Made by a program: the position numbers and the translations under genes
Notes under the pieces: generated by a model
Databases searched by the model: none
The model's input: only the letters and a program-made list of their open reading frames with translations
What the model was told of the DNA's origin: nothing
Shown: in pieces, positions 17,219 to 27,286 of the stretch
Numbering within the stretch: the stretch's first letter is position 1
How the letters are laid out: every line of letters starts with the position of its first letter
Source: Variovorax sp. WDL1
Lineage (GTDB): Bacteria; Pseudomonadota; Gammaproteobacteria; Burkholderiales; Burkholderiaceae_C
Direction of reading: 5' to 3'
Length of the DNA: 64,000 bases
Assembly (NCBI RefSeq): GCF_001541225.1
Contig: NZ_LMTS01000158.1
Location: 45,915-109,914 of the forward strand

Positions 17219-20200
17219 TCGCCAAGCTGATTCGATGGTCGGTGGCCAATCGCTTCCTGGTGCTGCTGGCCACCGCCATGCTCACGGCATGGGGCGTGTG
17301 GGGCGTTCGCAGCACGCCCGTGGATGCGCTGCCGGACTTGTCAGACGTGCAGGTCATCATTCGCACCAACTACCCAGGACAGGCGCCGCAGATCGTCGAG
17401 AACCAGGTCACCTACCCGTTGGCCACCACCATGCTGTCGGTGCCAGGGGCCAAGACCGTGCGCGGCTTCTCGTTCTTTGGCGACTCGTTCGTCTATGTCT
17501 TGTTCGAGGACGGAACCGACCTGTACTGGGCCCGCTCACGGGTACTGGAATACCTGAACCAGGTCCAGGGCCGATTGCCCGCCACGGCGAAGCCGGCCCT
17601 GGGTCCGGACGCCACAGGCGTCGGCTGGATCTTCCAGTACGCGCTCGTGGATCGCACGGGCAAGAACGATCTGGCGCAACTGCGTGCGTTGCAGGACTGG
17701 TTCCTGAAGTTCGAACTCAAGAGCCTGCCCAACGTGGCCGAGGTGGCATCGGTGGGGGGCATGGTCAAGCAGTACCAGGTCGTGCTCGACCCGATCAAGT
17801 TGGCGTCCTATGGCCTCAGTCAGGCTCAAGTCCGCGATGCCCTGATGGGGGCCAACCAGGAGACCGGCGGCTCCGTCCTGGAATTGTCAGGCGCGGAGTA
17901 CATGGTCCGCGCGAGCGGCTACCTCAAGACCCTGGACGAGTTCCGGGAGATCCCCTTGACGGCACGCGGCGGTGTGCCGGTGCGGCTGGGGGATGTTGCG
18001 ACGCTCCAGATAGGCCCGGAGATGCGGCGTGGCATTGCCGAACTCGACGGAGAAGGCGAGGTCGCCGGCGGCGTGGTGGTGCTGCGCTCCGGCAAGAATG
18101 CCCAGGAGACGATCGCTGCCGTCAAGGCCAAGCTCGCGGAGCTGCAGGGCAGCCTGCCGCCGGGCGTCGAGATCGTCACCACCTACGACCGCAGCGCGCT
18201 GATCGAGCGGGCCATTCGCAATCTCACGACCAAGCTAGGCGAAGAGTTTCTGGTGGTGGCGCTGGTCTGCGCACTGTTCCTTTGGCATCTTCGTTCTGCG
18301 CTGGTGGCCATCATCTCGCTACCTCTGGGCGTGATGACGGCGTTCTTGGTCATGCGCTACCAGGGCATCAACGCCAACATCATGTCGCTGGGGGGGATTG
18401 CCATCGCCGTGGGGGCGATGGTGGATGCAGCGGTGGTGATGATCGAGAACGCCCACAAGAAGCTGGAGGCTTGGCAGCACGCGCACCCAGATCAACGGCT
18501 GCAGGGCAAGGAACGGTGGGACGTGATCACACAGGCCGCGGAGGAAGTCGGTCCTGCGCTCTTCTTCTCGCTGCTCATCATCACGCTCTCGTTCATCCCG
18601 GTCTTCACCCTAGAAGCGCAGGAAGGCCGGCTGTTCGGCCCGCTGGCGTTCACCAAGACCTACGCGATGGCCGCGGCCGCAGGGCTGTCAGTGACGCTGA
18701 TTCCCGTACTCATGGGCTACTGGATTCGCGGGCGTATCCCGGATGAGCAGAAGAACCCCATCACCCGCATCCTGATTGCAGCCTACCGGCCAGCACTGGA
18801 GTGGGTACTGCGCCGGCCCAAGGCGACGCTGCTGATCGCCGTGCTGGCCTTGGCGACCACGGCCTGGCCCTTGGCGCGGCTCGGCGGTGAGTTTCTGCCG
18901 AGGTTGGACGAAGGGGACCTGCTCTACATGCCCTCGGCCCTGCCGGGACTCTCGGCGCAGCGCGCCACGGAGTTGCTGCAGCTGAGCAACCGCATGATCA
19001 AGACCGTACCTGAAGTGGACAAGGTGTTCGGCAAGGCAGGACGGGCCGAAACTGCGACCGATCCGGCGCCCCTGGAGATGTTCGAGACCACGGTTAAGCT
19101 CAAGCCCAGGGAACAATGGCGTCCAGGCATGACGCCCGAGAAGCTCGTGGAAGAGCTGGATCGTGCCGTGAAGATCCCGGGCCTGTCCAATATCTGGATT
19201 CCCCCTATCCGCAATCGCATCGATATGCTGGCTACCGGCATCAAGAGCCCGATCGGGGTGAAGGTGACCGGCAACGACCTGGGCGTGATCGATCGCATCG
19301 CTGCAGAGGTCGAGCAGGTCGCCAAGGGCATTCCCGGCGTGACGTCGTCACTCGCGGAGCGCTTGACGGGCGGGCGCTACGTGGATGTTCAGATCGACCG
19401 CGTAGCCGCCGGTCGCTACGGCCTGAACATCGCCGATGTCCAGGCGGTCATCGCCGGCGCGGTGGGTGGCGAAAACGTCTCGGAAACGGTCGAGGGGCTT
19501 GCCCGCTTTCCGATCAATCTGCGCTACGCGCGAGAATGGCGTGATTCACCACAACGGCTGGCAGAACTACCCATCTTCACGCCGATGGGTCAGCAGATCA
19601 CGTTGGGGACCGTGGCACGCATCGCGATCACCGATGGACCGCCCATGCTCAAGAGCGAGAACGCACGGCCCTCCGGTTGGGTCTATGTCGATGTGCGCGG
19701 CCGTGATCTAGCCTCGGTGGCCAACGAACTGCGCGATGCCATCGGGCAGCAGGTCAAGCTGGAGCCGGGTGTGAGCATCACCTACTCCGGGCAGTTCGAA
19801 TACATGGAGCGGGCCAATGCACGCCTGAAGGTTGTGGTGCCTGCCACCCTGTTGATCATCTTCGTTCTGTTGTACCTGACCTTCGCGCGTGTGGACGAAG
19901 CGGGCTTGATCATGGCGACCTTGCCCTTCGCGCTCACGGGGGGCATCTGGTTCCTGTACCTGCTGAATTACAACCTGTCCATCGCCACCGGCGTGGGATT
20001 CATTGCGCTGGCAGGTGTGGCGGCGGAGTTCGGCGTGGTGATGCTCATCTATTTGAAGCAGGCCTTGGCGGAACGTTGCCCCGATGGGCGCAACCCAACG
20101 CGAGAAGAACTGCTAGCTGCGATCCGGGAAGGGGCGGTGCTGCGCGTGCGCCCAAAAGCGATGACCGTTGCGGTCATCCTGGCGGGCCTGGTACCCATTG

Positions 20201-20334
20201 TTTGGAGCAGCGGCACGGGCTCTGAAGTCATGAGCCGCATAGCAGCTCCGATGCTCGGCGGGATGGTGACCGCACCGTTGCTGTCGCTGTTCGTGATTCC
20301 GGCTGCCTATCTGCTGATGCGTAAGCCGCGCTAA
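17215..20334 (+). CDS. cusA: CusA-type heavy-metal RND efflux pump
   Basis: A 1039-residue HME-RND inner-membrane transporter of the Cu(I)/Ag(I) type. It starts with the family motif [20 protein letters not shown], has TM4 [17 protein letters not shown] (proton-relay Asp), the [16 protein letters not shown] segment with pore-domain Met, and a C-terminal TM block ending [11 protein letters not shown]. Twelve membrane helices are expected. The ATGA overlap with cusB shows coupling. It drives copper or silver from periplasm through CusC by proton influx. Confidence 0.96.
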   Translation: MIAKLIRWSVANRFLVLLATAMLTAWGVWGVRSTPVDALPDLSDVQVIIRTNYPGQAPQIVENQVTYPLATTMLSVPGAKTVRGFSFFGDSFVYVLFEDGTDLYWARSRVLEYLNQVQGRLPATAKPALGPDATGVGWIFQYALVDRTGKNDLAQLRALQDWFLKFELKSLPNVAEVASVGGMVKQYQVVLDPIKLASYGLSQAQVRDALMGANQETGGSVLELSGAEYMVRASGYLKTLDEFREIPLTARGGVPVRLGDVATLQIGPEMRRGIAELDGEGEVAGGVVVLRSGKNAQETIAAVKAKLAELQGSLPPGVEIVTTYDRSALIERAIRNLTTKLGEEFLVVALVCALFLWHLRSALVAIISLPLGVMTAFLVMRYQGINANIMSLGGIAIAVGAMVDAAVVMIENAHKKLEAWQHAHPDQRLQGKERWDVITQAAEEVGPALFFSLLIITLSFIPVFTLEAQEGRLFGPLAFTKTYAMAAAAGLSVTLIPVLMGYWIRGRIPDEQKNPITRILIAAYRPALEWVLRRPKATLLIAVLALATTAWPLARLGGEFLPRLDEGDLLYMPSALPGLSAQRATELLQLSNRMIKTVPEVDKVFGKAGRAETATDPAPLEMFETTVKLKPREQWRPGMTPEKLVEELDRAVKIPGLSNIWIPPIRNRIDMLATGIKSPIGVKVTGNDLGVIDRIAAEVEQVAKGIPGVTSSLAERLTGGRYVDVQIDRVAAGRYGLNIADVQAVIAGAVGGENVSETVEGLARFPINLRYAREWRDSPQRLAELPIFTPMGQQITLGTVARIAITDGPPMLKSENARPSGWVYVDVRGRDLASVANELRDAIGQQVKLEPGVSITYSGQFEYMERANARLKVVVPATLLIIFVLLYLTFARVDEAGLIMATLPFALTGGIWFLYLLNYNLSIATGVGFIALAGVAAEFGVVMLIYLKQALAERCPDGRNPTREELLAAIREGAVLRVRPKAMTVAVILAGLVPIVWSSGTGSEVMSRIAAPMLGGMVTAPLLSLFVIPAAYLLMRKPR

Positions 20335-20344
20335 CGTTGCAACG

Positions 20345-20374
20345 CGGCAGGGTCTCATAACCGAGGCCCTGCCG
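20345..20374 (+). terminator. Strong hairpin after cusA, likely terminator
   Basis: CGGCAGGGTCT and AGGCCCTGCCG form an 11-bp stem (one G-T pair) around an 8-nt loop, 10 bp after the cusA stop. It has no T-run. It separates cusCBA from the convergent LysR gene. Confidence 0.6.
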
Positions 20375-20464
20375 TCTCCGGTGCGGCCTATCGGCACCCC
20401 AAGTGAATAACCATTCGACACATGCGCTTTAGCCGGCGCAAGAACTTGGCAGTGACGAGCCATA

Positions 20465-21388
20465 TCAGGGAACAAAACCTGACCCCGGCCGTTCAGACAG
20501 AATCGTCAGCATTTCTATGACAGCCCGAACCTTGGGCTGCAGGTAACGCGATTGCGGCCACACTGCATGGATAGGCATCTCACCACCTGCCCAGTCCGGC
20601 AGCACGGGGATCAAGCGCCCCTGCCGTATATCTTCGGCCACCAGCCATGTCGGCATCTGCATGATGCCGCAGCCGGCCAGACCCGCCGCCAGCATTGCTT
20701 CACCATCACTGAACTCATGGCGCGGATAGATTTCCTGCCGACGTACGCGCTGGTCCGAGACGCGGAGCAACCAAGTGGGTCTCTGCCGTCCCCGAGGACC
20801 AGTGATGCAGTCCCGATGCATTAACTCTTCGGGCGTAAGAACTGCTCCATAGCGTTGCAGATAGCTCGGCGCCGCGCAGATAACGAGCCTCTGCGTGCCA
20901 AGCCGTTTGGCCACTAAATTTGCTTCGTCGGCCAAGTCACCGATGCGTACGGCCAGGTCGTAACCCGCTTCGACCAGATCAACGGTGCGCTCGGTGAAGG
21001 CCACCGATAGGTCGAGGCCATCAAACTTGTTTGCCAAGGCGAGTAGTTCAGGAAGCACATGCCGGCGCCCAAAAGCACCGGGCAATTGCAGGTGCACGCG
21101 GCCACGTGGTGCCCGGTCGATCGGCGAGAGCGCTCCCTCGGTTGACTGGAGTGCCTCGATCACCTGATGACAGGTCTCCAAATAGGCCTCACCTTCAGGC
21201 GTCAGACTCACTCGCCGGGTCGTGCGATGCAATAACTTCACTCCCAATCGCGCCTCCAGGCGCGCGACGCTCTTGGCGATGCCCGAAGGCGTCATGCCCA
21301 GAGCTTGCGCTGCAGCAGTGAAATTGCCGGCTTGAGCTGTCGAGACGAATGCATCAATCCCCGCGAAGCGATCTACCCCAGCAGTCAT
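20465..21388 (-). CDS. LysR-family transcriptional regulator of the divergent redox operon
   Basis: A 307-residue LysR protein. The winged HTH is at the N-terminus (FAGIDAFVSTAQAGNFTAAA, then MTPSGIAKSVARLEARLGVK, LHRTTRRVSLTPEGEAY), followed by a LysR_substrate domain of the CrgA/DsdC-like type. I chose ATG 21388 (MTAGVDRF); the frame is open upstream without homology. It diverges from the LLM oxidoreductase gene with a T-N11-A box in the gap, so it likely controls that operon and itself. Confidence 0.92.
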   Translation of the reverse strand: MTAGVDRFAGIDAFVSTAQAGNFTAAAQALGMTPSGIAKSVARLEARLGVKLLHRTTRRVSLTPEGEAYLETCHQVIEALQSTEGALSPIDRAPRGRVHLQLPGAFGRRHVLPELLALANKFDGLDLSVAFTERTVDLVEAGYDLAVRIGDLADEANLVAKRLGTQRLVICAAPSYLQRYGAVLTPEELMHRDCITGPRGRQRPTWLLRVSDQRVRRQEIYPRHEFSDGEAMLAAGLAGCGIMQMPTWLVAEDIRQGRLIPVLPDWAGGEMPIHAVWPQSRYLQPKVRAVIEMLTILSERPGSGFVP

Positions 21389-21399
21389 TAAAGACTCCA

Positions 21400-21418
21400 A
21401 TTCCTTAGTAATCGGAAT
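21400..21418. promoter_or_regulatory. LysR box (ATTC-N11-GAAT)
   Basis: ATTCCTTAGTAATCGGAAT is a perfect interrupted palindrome of the T-N11-A class, lying 12 bp upstream of the lysR start and 68 bp before the LLM gene. It is the probable recognition site of the divergent LysR protein. Confidence 0.7.
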
Positions 21419-21485
21419 AAGCAGGTGATTATCACATTGCACGGCAAAGATTACAGTTATCTGCATGTGGACGCTAGGAGAACCC

Positions 21486-22501
21486 ATGCGCAGCCTTTTG
21501 CGAAAGAATTCGCCCGCAGGATCGTTTAGCTACGCCAGACACCCGATCTTCGAGCAGGTGATGGAGGCGCAGCATTTGACCGTGGGTCTGATCCTTCCCT
21601 TGGAGACCCATGCGGGCCCGGCACCGACCATGGCCGATCATTTGGCGATGGCGCAAAGAGCGGACGCGCTGGGCTTCGCGGCGCTGTGGCTGCGCGATGT
21701 CCCTTCTACGACCCGCGCTATGGCGACGTCGGGCAGGTCTTCGAGCCAATGGTGTACATGGCCAGCCTGGCCATGGTGACCGAGCGCATCGCCATCGGCA
21801 CTGCCGGCATCGTGCTGCCACTGCGCGAACCCAAGATTCTCGCAAAGCAAGCGACCTCCATCGACCAGTTGTCGGGAGGGCGATTGCTGATGGGGCTCTC
21901 ATCTGGCGACCGGGCGGCCGAGTACCCACTGTATGGTGTCGACTACGACAGCCGAGGTGACCGATTTCGCGACGCTTTCGACGTGTTCCAGCAGGTGGCC
22001 GAGGCGGACTTCCCGACCTTCGAGTCGCCACGTTTCGGCCGCTCAGGGGGCACGCACGATCTCGTGCCGAAACCGCGCCATGGGGTGCTGCCGACGATTG
22101 CGATCGGCCGCGCGCAGCAGACCGAAACCTGGCTGGCCCGGCACATGGATGGGCTGATCGTGCCGGCGCCGCCCGAGGACGGGCTTGAAGCGCTGACGGC
22201 CGAATGGCGCGTACAGGTCGCAGGTACATGCGGCGAGGGCGTGAGCAAGCCGCTTGGGATTGCGGGCTTTCTGGACTTGGCGGACAACCCCGCCGCGCCC
22301 CTGGAGCGCATCCGCGGTGGCATTCGCAGCGGCATCGATGGGCTGGCGGCCTTTCTGCGGCGCGCGGCCGATGCCGGTGTGGCTCATGTCGCACTCAATC
22401 CAAAGATCAGCCGACGGCCCTATGCGGACGTCATGGAAGAACTGGCCGAGGCGCTTGTGCGGCCGGCCAGCAAGGCGTCCCTCGAGTCTGCAGTGCAGTG
22501 A
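21486..22501 (+). pseudogene. LLM-class flavin-dependent oxidoreductase, frameshifted
   Basis: The first frame (21486 to about 21703) reads a luciferase-like monooxygenase N-terminus (LTVGLILPLETHAGPAPTMA, then ALWLRDVP). The rest of the family sequence (FYDPRYGDVGQVFEPMVYMA onward, GRLLMGLSSGDR, AIGRAQQTETWLARHMDG) continues in another frame to 22501. A single base seems to be missing in GATGTCCCTTCTACG at about 21703. If real, the protein is lost; if a sequencing error, it is a normal enzyme of about 338 residues. AGGAG precedes ATG 21486. It lies first in an operon with the OYE and NTF2-like genes. Confidence 0.82.
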
Positions 22502-22526
22502 TCCATTCTTGATGTTGAGGACTTTC

Positions 22527-23630
22527 ATGGAAATGCTTTTTTCAACCTATGACCTGGCCGGCCTGCCGCTTTCCAACCGCATGGTCATGGCACCGATGAC
22601 GCGCGCGCGCGCGGTCAACGACGTACCGGATGCGGCGACGGTGACCTATTACCGCCAGCGCGCATCGGCCGGCCTGATCGTCAGCGAAGGGGTTCCGGTC
22701 TCGCGCGAGGGCATGGGCTACTTGTTCACGCCTGGCTTGTATACGGAGCAGCAGGTCGCGGGCTGGCGGCTGGTGACCAACGCGGTGCACGAGGCCGGCG
22801 GCCGCATCTTCGCCCAGCTCTGGCATGTTGGACGCATCTCGCACGTCTCGCTGCAGGAGGCAGGCGCGTCTCCCGTGTCTTCCGTCGCCCGGCGAGCAGA
22901 GAATTCGCAGGCTTACGCCTGGATCGTGCAAGGCCTGGCCGGCCAGGTGCCGGCAAGCGCCCCGCGCGCCTTGGCCGAGGATGAGGTGCCGCGGGTCACG
23001 CGCGACATCGTGGCTGCCGCCAGGGGCGCGATCACGGCGGGCTTCGACGGCATTGAGCTGCACGCAGCCAACGGCTACCTGTTCGAGCAGTTCATCAATG
23101 GCGAGCTGAACACGCGCCTGGATCGCTACGGTGGCTCGATCGCCAACCGGTTGCGCTTTTTGCTCGATACGGTGGACGCCTTGGCCGAGGCGATTGGCGC
23201 GCAACGGGTCGGCGTCCGGATTTCGCCGTTCGGCCGCCTGAACGACATGCGGGCCTTCGACGATGAAGCGCAGACATGGTTGACTGCGGCAAACGAGCTA
23301 AGCAAACGGAACCTGGCGTATGTCCATCTGAGCGACCAGTGCACCATTGGCGGCAGCCCTGTCGGCGATTTCTTGCAGGCTTTCCGCGACGCTTACCGCG
23401 GCACCTTGATCGCCGCCGGCGGATTTGACAAGCCGCGCGCAGAACAGGCACTGCAACGCGGCGTGCTCGATCTCATTGGCTTCGGGGCCCCGTTCATCGC
23501 CAATCCCGATCTCGTCGAGCGGCTTGCCAACGACTGGCCGCTGGCCGCGGTCGATCGTTCGACCCTGTACGGCCTGCACGGTGAGCATGGCTACACCGAC
23601 TATCCCCCGTACGCAGGCGATGCCGCCTGA
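22527..23630 (+). CDS. Old Yellow Enzyme family NAD(P)H:flavin oxidoreductase / ene-reductase
   Basis: A 367-residue FMN-binding TIM barrel. Hallmarks are LSNRMVMAPMTRARAVN, AQLWHVGRISH, ITAGFDGIELHAANGYLFEQ (active-site His and Asn), NTRLDRYGGSIANRLRF and the C-terminal GFGAPFIANPDLVERL. Family members (NemA, XenA/B, morphinone reductase) reduce activated alkenes, nitroesters or nitroaromatics with NAD(P)H. The ATG at 22527 fits the usual family start; the gene lies 25 bp after the LLM frame. Confidence 0.95.
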   Translation: MEMLFSTYDLAGLPLSNRMVMAPMTRARAVNDVPDAATVTYYRQRASAGLIVSEGVPVSREGMGYLFTPGLYTEQQVAGWRLVTNAVHEAGGRIFAQLWHVGRISHVSLQEAGASPVSSVARRAENSQAYAWIVQGLAGQVPASAPRALAEDEVPRVTRDIVAAARGAITAGFDGIELHAANGYLFEQFINGELNTRLDRYGGSIANRLRFLLDTVDALAEAIGAQRVGVRISPFGRLNDMRAFDDEAQTWLTAANELSKRNLAYVHLSDQCTIGGSPVGDFLQAFRDAYRGTLIAAGGFDKPRAEQALQRGVLDLIGFGAPFIANPDLVERLANDWPLAAVDRSTLYGLHGEHGYTDYPPYAGDAA

Positions 23631-23667
23631 GCGGGCATCCCGACCTCTTCGCTGGAGGAAACCATCG

Positions 23668-24168
23668 ATGATCGACCTTGACATTCAACGGATGGCAGAT
23701 CTTGAAGCTATACGCTCGCTGCGCATACGCTACAGCCACTACCTGGACGGCAACCACATGGACGAACTGGCTGCCCTGTTCGCGCCGGACGCCTTGTGCG
23801 ATGCGGGGCGTGGCCTGTGGCAGGGCCGGGAGCAGATTCGCGCTGGCCTGTCGGCTGCCTTTGAAGCCTACGACCATGACGTCGAAGGCTCGTACCCGTT
23901 CCTGCATGCGGTCACTAACCACTGGATCGAGTTCCTCGATGCCGATACCGCGCAGGGACGCTGCTATCTGATCGACCTGGAGACCATGAGCAAGCGCGAG
24001 CGCGATCCGTGGCTCTTGCTGGGCTCCTACGCCGATGAATACCGCCGCGTTGATGGCCGCTGGTTCATCACCCGTACGCGGCTGGACATCTTTTGGCCGG
24101 AGCGCCAGGCCGGCGGCGGACTGCCGGGCCGGGATCTGATCCTGCCTGAGGCGTACCCAGCAAGTTGA
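23668..24168 (+). CDS. NTF2-like / SnoaL-fold protein
   Basis: A 166-residue single-domain protein of the nuclear-transport-factor-2-like fold: LEAIRSLRIRYSHYLDGNHM, ELAALFAPDALCD, then VTNHWIEFLDADTAQGRCY and YRRVDGRWFITRTRLDIFW. Similar proteins are dehydratases, isomerases or ring-hydroxylating small subunits, so the reaction cannot be named. CTGGAGGAAA precedes the ATG. It is the last gene of the LysR-controlled redox operon. Confidence 0.85.
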   Translation: MIDLDIQRMADLEAIRSLRIRYSHYLDGNHMDELAALFAPDALCDAGRGLWQGREQIRAGLSAAFEAYDHDVEGSYPFLHAVTNHWIEFLDADTAQGRCYLIDLETMSKRERDPWLLLGSYADEYRRVDGRWFITRTRLDIFWPERQAGGGLPGRDLILPEAYPAS

Positions 24169-24710
24169 CTCATTCACAGTGAGTTCCACGGCTCTGCACT
24201 CCGTGTGGGCCGACCGGAGCTTTCCATGAATACCATTTCGTCCTTGGCCGCATCAGGCGTGTAACCGACGCTGTTCTCAGCTGTAGAGCCAGTATTTACG
24301 CCAAGGGGGACTGAGTACCGATAGGGCGATTTGAGAGTCAGTCACTCCCGTGGATACACCGCCTCGCCGACGTGGTGCGGCATGAGATTGGAGCCATCTG
24401 CACGCAAGCGGAGGTGGTCCTAGCGCGCATCATGCCCGAGCGCCCCTTAGATGACGTCGATCACCCGATATACGGCTCAATGCCAAATCCGCCTTCGCCG
24501 CGAACACCACGGCGCTTGGCGGGTTTGCTGGAGCGATTACCGGCCAGGGTGGTCCAATCGTAAGGCAATAGAAGCTCTGGATGCTGGCAGTACAAGCGCC
24601 TAAGCACGTCGTCGTTGGTTGAGGCGATGCGCAAACCGTCCACTCCGTGCGATGTCGAGCAATTACGCTGCCTAGGGCAATTTGAATACTGTAAATCGCA
24701 CCTCGTACAG
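24169..24710. other. 542-bp region without a recognisable gene
   Basis: No convincing coding region. On the minus strand about 24545-24640 reads STNDDVLRRLYCQHPELLLP followed by YDW, which faintly resembles the C-terminus of an IS66-type transposase, but it is too short and imperfect to call. No terminator or promoter stands out. Confidence 0.4.
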
Positions 24711-25043
24711 TCAGTTCTCGTTTCGACAGCTGCTCCCCGAAGTGCGATATTCGAGTATGTTGATTTCTCCTTTCGAGTCCACATAAGACATCTGCGCCGG
24801 CATTATTCCGCACTTTCCATATGTGGGTGTAAGGCCGATGACCTTAGCGATATCAAGCGTCATTCCGTAGCGATAATGGACGACGGGAGGCGGATTCTTT
24901 CCTGCATTCAAGGCATATGCACGCGTGGAAGCTTCATTTGCTTGCAGCGTTTCACCATAAAGTCGATCCGTCGAGCCGTCAGCAAAGGCGGGAGCAGGAG
25001 CGATAATTGCTAGTGCGATGATGTAATGTCTGAATAACTTCAT
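24711..25043 (-). CDS. DUF2790 small secreted protein
   Basis: A 110-residue protein with a signal peptide ending AFA and a DUF2790 domain: VVHYRYGMTLDIAKVIGLTP, KCGIMPAQMSYVDSKGEINI, LEYRTSGSSC. Two conserved Cys may form a disulfide. DUF2790 proteins are common in Pseudomonas as small periplasmic proteins of unknown function, often in several copies. Its Shine-Dalgarno lies inside a perfect hairpin directly upstream of the ATG. It is a single-gene unit facing away from the redox operon. Confidence 0.85.
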   Translation of the reverse strand: MKLFRHYIIALAIIAPAPAFADGSTDRLYGETLQANEASTRAYALNAGKNPPPVVHYRYGMTLDIAKVIGLTPTYGKCGIMPAQMSYVDSKGEINILEYRTSGSSCRNEN

Positions 25044-25046
25044 TTT

Positions 25047-25073
25047 TTAAATCTCCCTCAGTAGGAGATTTAA
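25047..25073 (-). promoter_or_regulatory. Perfect 10-bp hairpin hiding the DUF2790 ribosome-binding site
   Basis: On the transcribed strand TTAAATCTCC, loop TACTGAG, GGAGATTTAA forms a perfect 10-bp stem. The Shine-Dalgarno (GGGAG) lies at the loop/3'-arm border, 3 nt from the end of the stem to the ATG. The paired UCUCC arm would block ribosome entry until melted. Confidence 0.6.
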
Positions 25074-25302
25074 TCCTAGGAATTCAGACATTTCAGTGAG
25101 ATGACGACCCCATTACATCTCGCTAATTACTGCGGCGCGCTCACTAATACGACCACTACATTCTGGGACGACGTAGGGGCTGACTCAGTCCGGTTGTAGC
25201 CGCTCAGAAGCCTGTGGCCTTCAGGATGGCCGCACGCCTCATCGCGCCGCGCCGTATGCGCTGTGGACTGCAAAGGCCCGCATCCTGTAGCTCAATTCCG
25301 AC

Positions 25303-25325
25303 GGCCAAAGCATCCATCTTTGGCC
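25303..25325 (-). terminator. Hairpin after the integrase pseudogene
   Basis: GGCCAAAG and CTTTGGCC make a perfect 8-bp stem with a 7-nt loop, 11 bp beyond the integrase stop on the minus strand. No T-run follows. Confidence 0.45.
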
Positions 25326-25336
25326 TTCGGCCAGCG

Positions 25337-27275
25337 TCAGGCACTTTCGAGCATTGCCGCATCATTTAGCAACCGTTGAATGCGCTGGCGAGTCTCCTCT
25401 GGAATACCTTGCACAGACGAGTCAGGTCCGGGCCTGTTTGGCTGCTGCTGGGTGCCCGCGATGACCCGCACGACCATGCCCAAATTTCCTGGTGTCACGA
25501 TGTCGATGGCTGCGCGATCACCCAGGTCCGGATGTGGGCGGGTCAGCATCCGGTACAGGTCCCACGGATCCGCATGCGGGCACTGGTTCATGAGCACCTG
25601 TGCCAGCTTGTGCTTGAGGGGTACCAGCTGCCAGTCGGGCACGCGTTGCCCGCGGTTGCCCAAGCTGATAGACAGCAGCTTGCCCGCCTTCAGCTCGCGG
25701 TTGATCTGGTCCTTGGACTTCCCGGCCAACTTGCCGAACAGCGGGACCGGCAGACTGCTCGGCGATTCGTAGATGGCCAGCATTTCCTCGCGCTCGCGCT
25801 GGATGACTGACACCTCCGGCTCTGGCGCATGCGTCGGGGGCGGTGGTACCTGCGACAGTCGCTGGAATGTGATTCCCCCGTCGTTTGGCGTCACGACGAT
25901 GGGTTCGGCCACCACAGGCGGAACGGATGCCGCAGAAGCAGCAGCGACGATGGTGTTGGGCTTGTCCTCCTCTGCCATGGCCGGCACGCCCTCGATATGG
26001 ATCGTGAGGTGCGCGCTGGCCGCTTCCACTTGGCCCTGTTCGAGCAGATCGAGACGATCCGCCCAGTCCTGCATCATCCGGCGGCGCGGCTCAACATACT
26101 TGGCGTGGTTGTAGGCCGAACTCACCTTGTTCGGGTCCGAGTGCGAAAGCTGCGCGTCCACCCAAATCTTGGGATAGCCGATCTCGTTGAGCGCCGTCGA
26201 GATGGTTCCGCGGATGCCGTGACCGGTCAGTTGATCCTCGTAGCCCATTCGTTTCAAGGCCGCGTTGAGGGTGTTCTCGCTGATGCGCTTCTTGAGTTCG
26301 CTGCGGTGCGTGAGCAGATGGACCTGAGCCGGCCTCATCACACCCAACAGGTAGCGCACGATCTCGATGGCCTGCACGGACAACGGCACGATGTAGGGCG
26401 GAACGTCCTGCGGGCGCTTGCCGGCCTTGCGCATCTCGTCCTGGAGTTGCTTGACGATCTGCGGCGGGATGATCCACAGGCCACGGTCGAGATCGAACTG
26501 GTCCGGGGTCGCCAGCCGCAGCTCGCCGGTACGCACGCCGGTCAGGAACAGCAGCCGGATGCCGAGTTGGGTCTGCCAACCACGAGGGTTGTAGAGCCTG
26601 AGCTTGTGCAGGAAATCGGGAAGCTCCGGAAGATGCAGGTAGGGGTTGTGGTTCACCGGGGGCTTGGGCTCGGCCACCACGTCCAGGTCGGAGGCCGGAT
26701 TGGCTTCCAGCCCCTCCACGGATGACGAGGGCATAGCGGAACAACTGCCCCAGCCAGGTGCGGACCTTCTCGGCAGTGGTGAACGCCTTGCGCTCCTCGA
26801 TCCTCGCCAGGACGCCCAGGAGTTGGGGCCGGCGAATGTCGTAGATCGACATCTGCTTGAGGCTAGGCAGCACGTCCTTGTTGAAGATCCGCAGGATCTG
26901 CGACAGCGTGCTGTTCCTGCCCTCCTTGATTTCCTTGCGGCGATGCTCGACCCACGCATCGAAGACGGCCTTGAAGGTGTAGTCGGCCGCAAGCTTGACC
27001 GCGTGTCGCTTCTGTTTCCGATCGGTATGGGGGTTGACGCCCTTTGCCAGAAGCGCCCGGGCTTCGTCGCGCAAGGTGCGCGCTTCGCGCAAACCGATCT
27101 CGGGGTAGTTCCCCAGGGAGATGCGCTTTTGCTTGCCGAGCCAGTAATAGCGCAAATGCCACGACTTGCCGCCGGTGCGGGCGACCACCAGGCCGAGGCC
27201 ATCGGTGTCGGGGATGCTGTAGGTTTTCTCGGCGGCCTTGGCTTGCCGCACGGTCAGATCAGAGAGTGTCATCAT
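25337..27275 (-). pseudogene. int: IntB13/P4-type tyrosine integrase, frameshifted
   Basis: The N-terminal frame (from ATG 27275, MMTLSDLTVRQAKAAEKTYS) has the DUF4102 arm-binding domain and the core-binding domain up to LFRYALVI. The catalytic domain and the long C-terminal extension then continue in another frame to 25337. At about 26719-26721 this copy has one extra base compared with the second integrase copy (63757 region). Catalytic residues are present (R in TGVRTGELRL, HGIR, then LSHSDPN). The joined product of about 645 residues has the size of IntB13 from ICEclc. The frameshift should abolish activity. An IS5-type element is inserted 11 bp upstream of the start. Confidence 0.93.
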
Positions 27276-27286
27276 CAAGCTCCTAA

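Noticed and set aside
24545..24640. Possible IS66 transposase C-terminal fragment on the minus strand
   Set aside because: The similarity (HPELLLPYDW against the usual LLPW ending) is too short and there are no inverted repeats.
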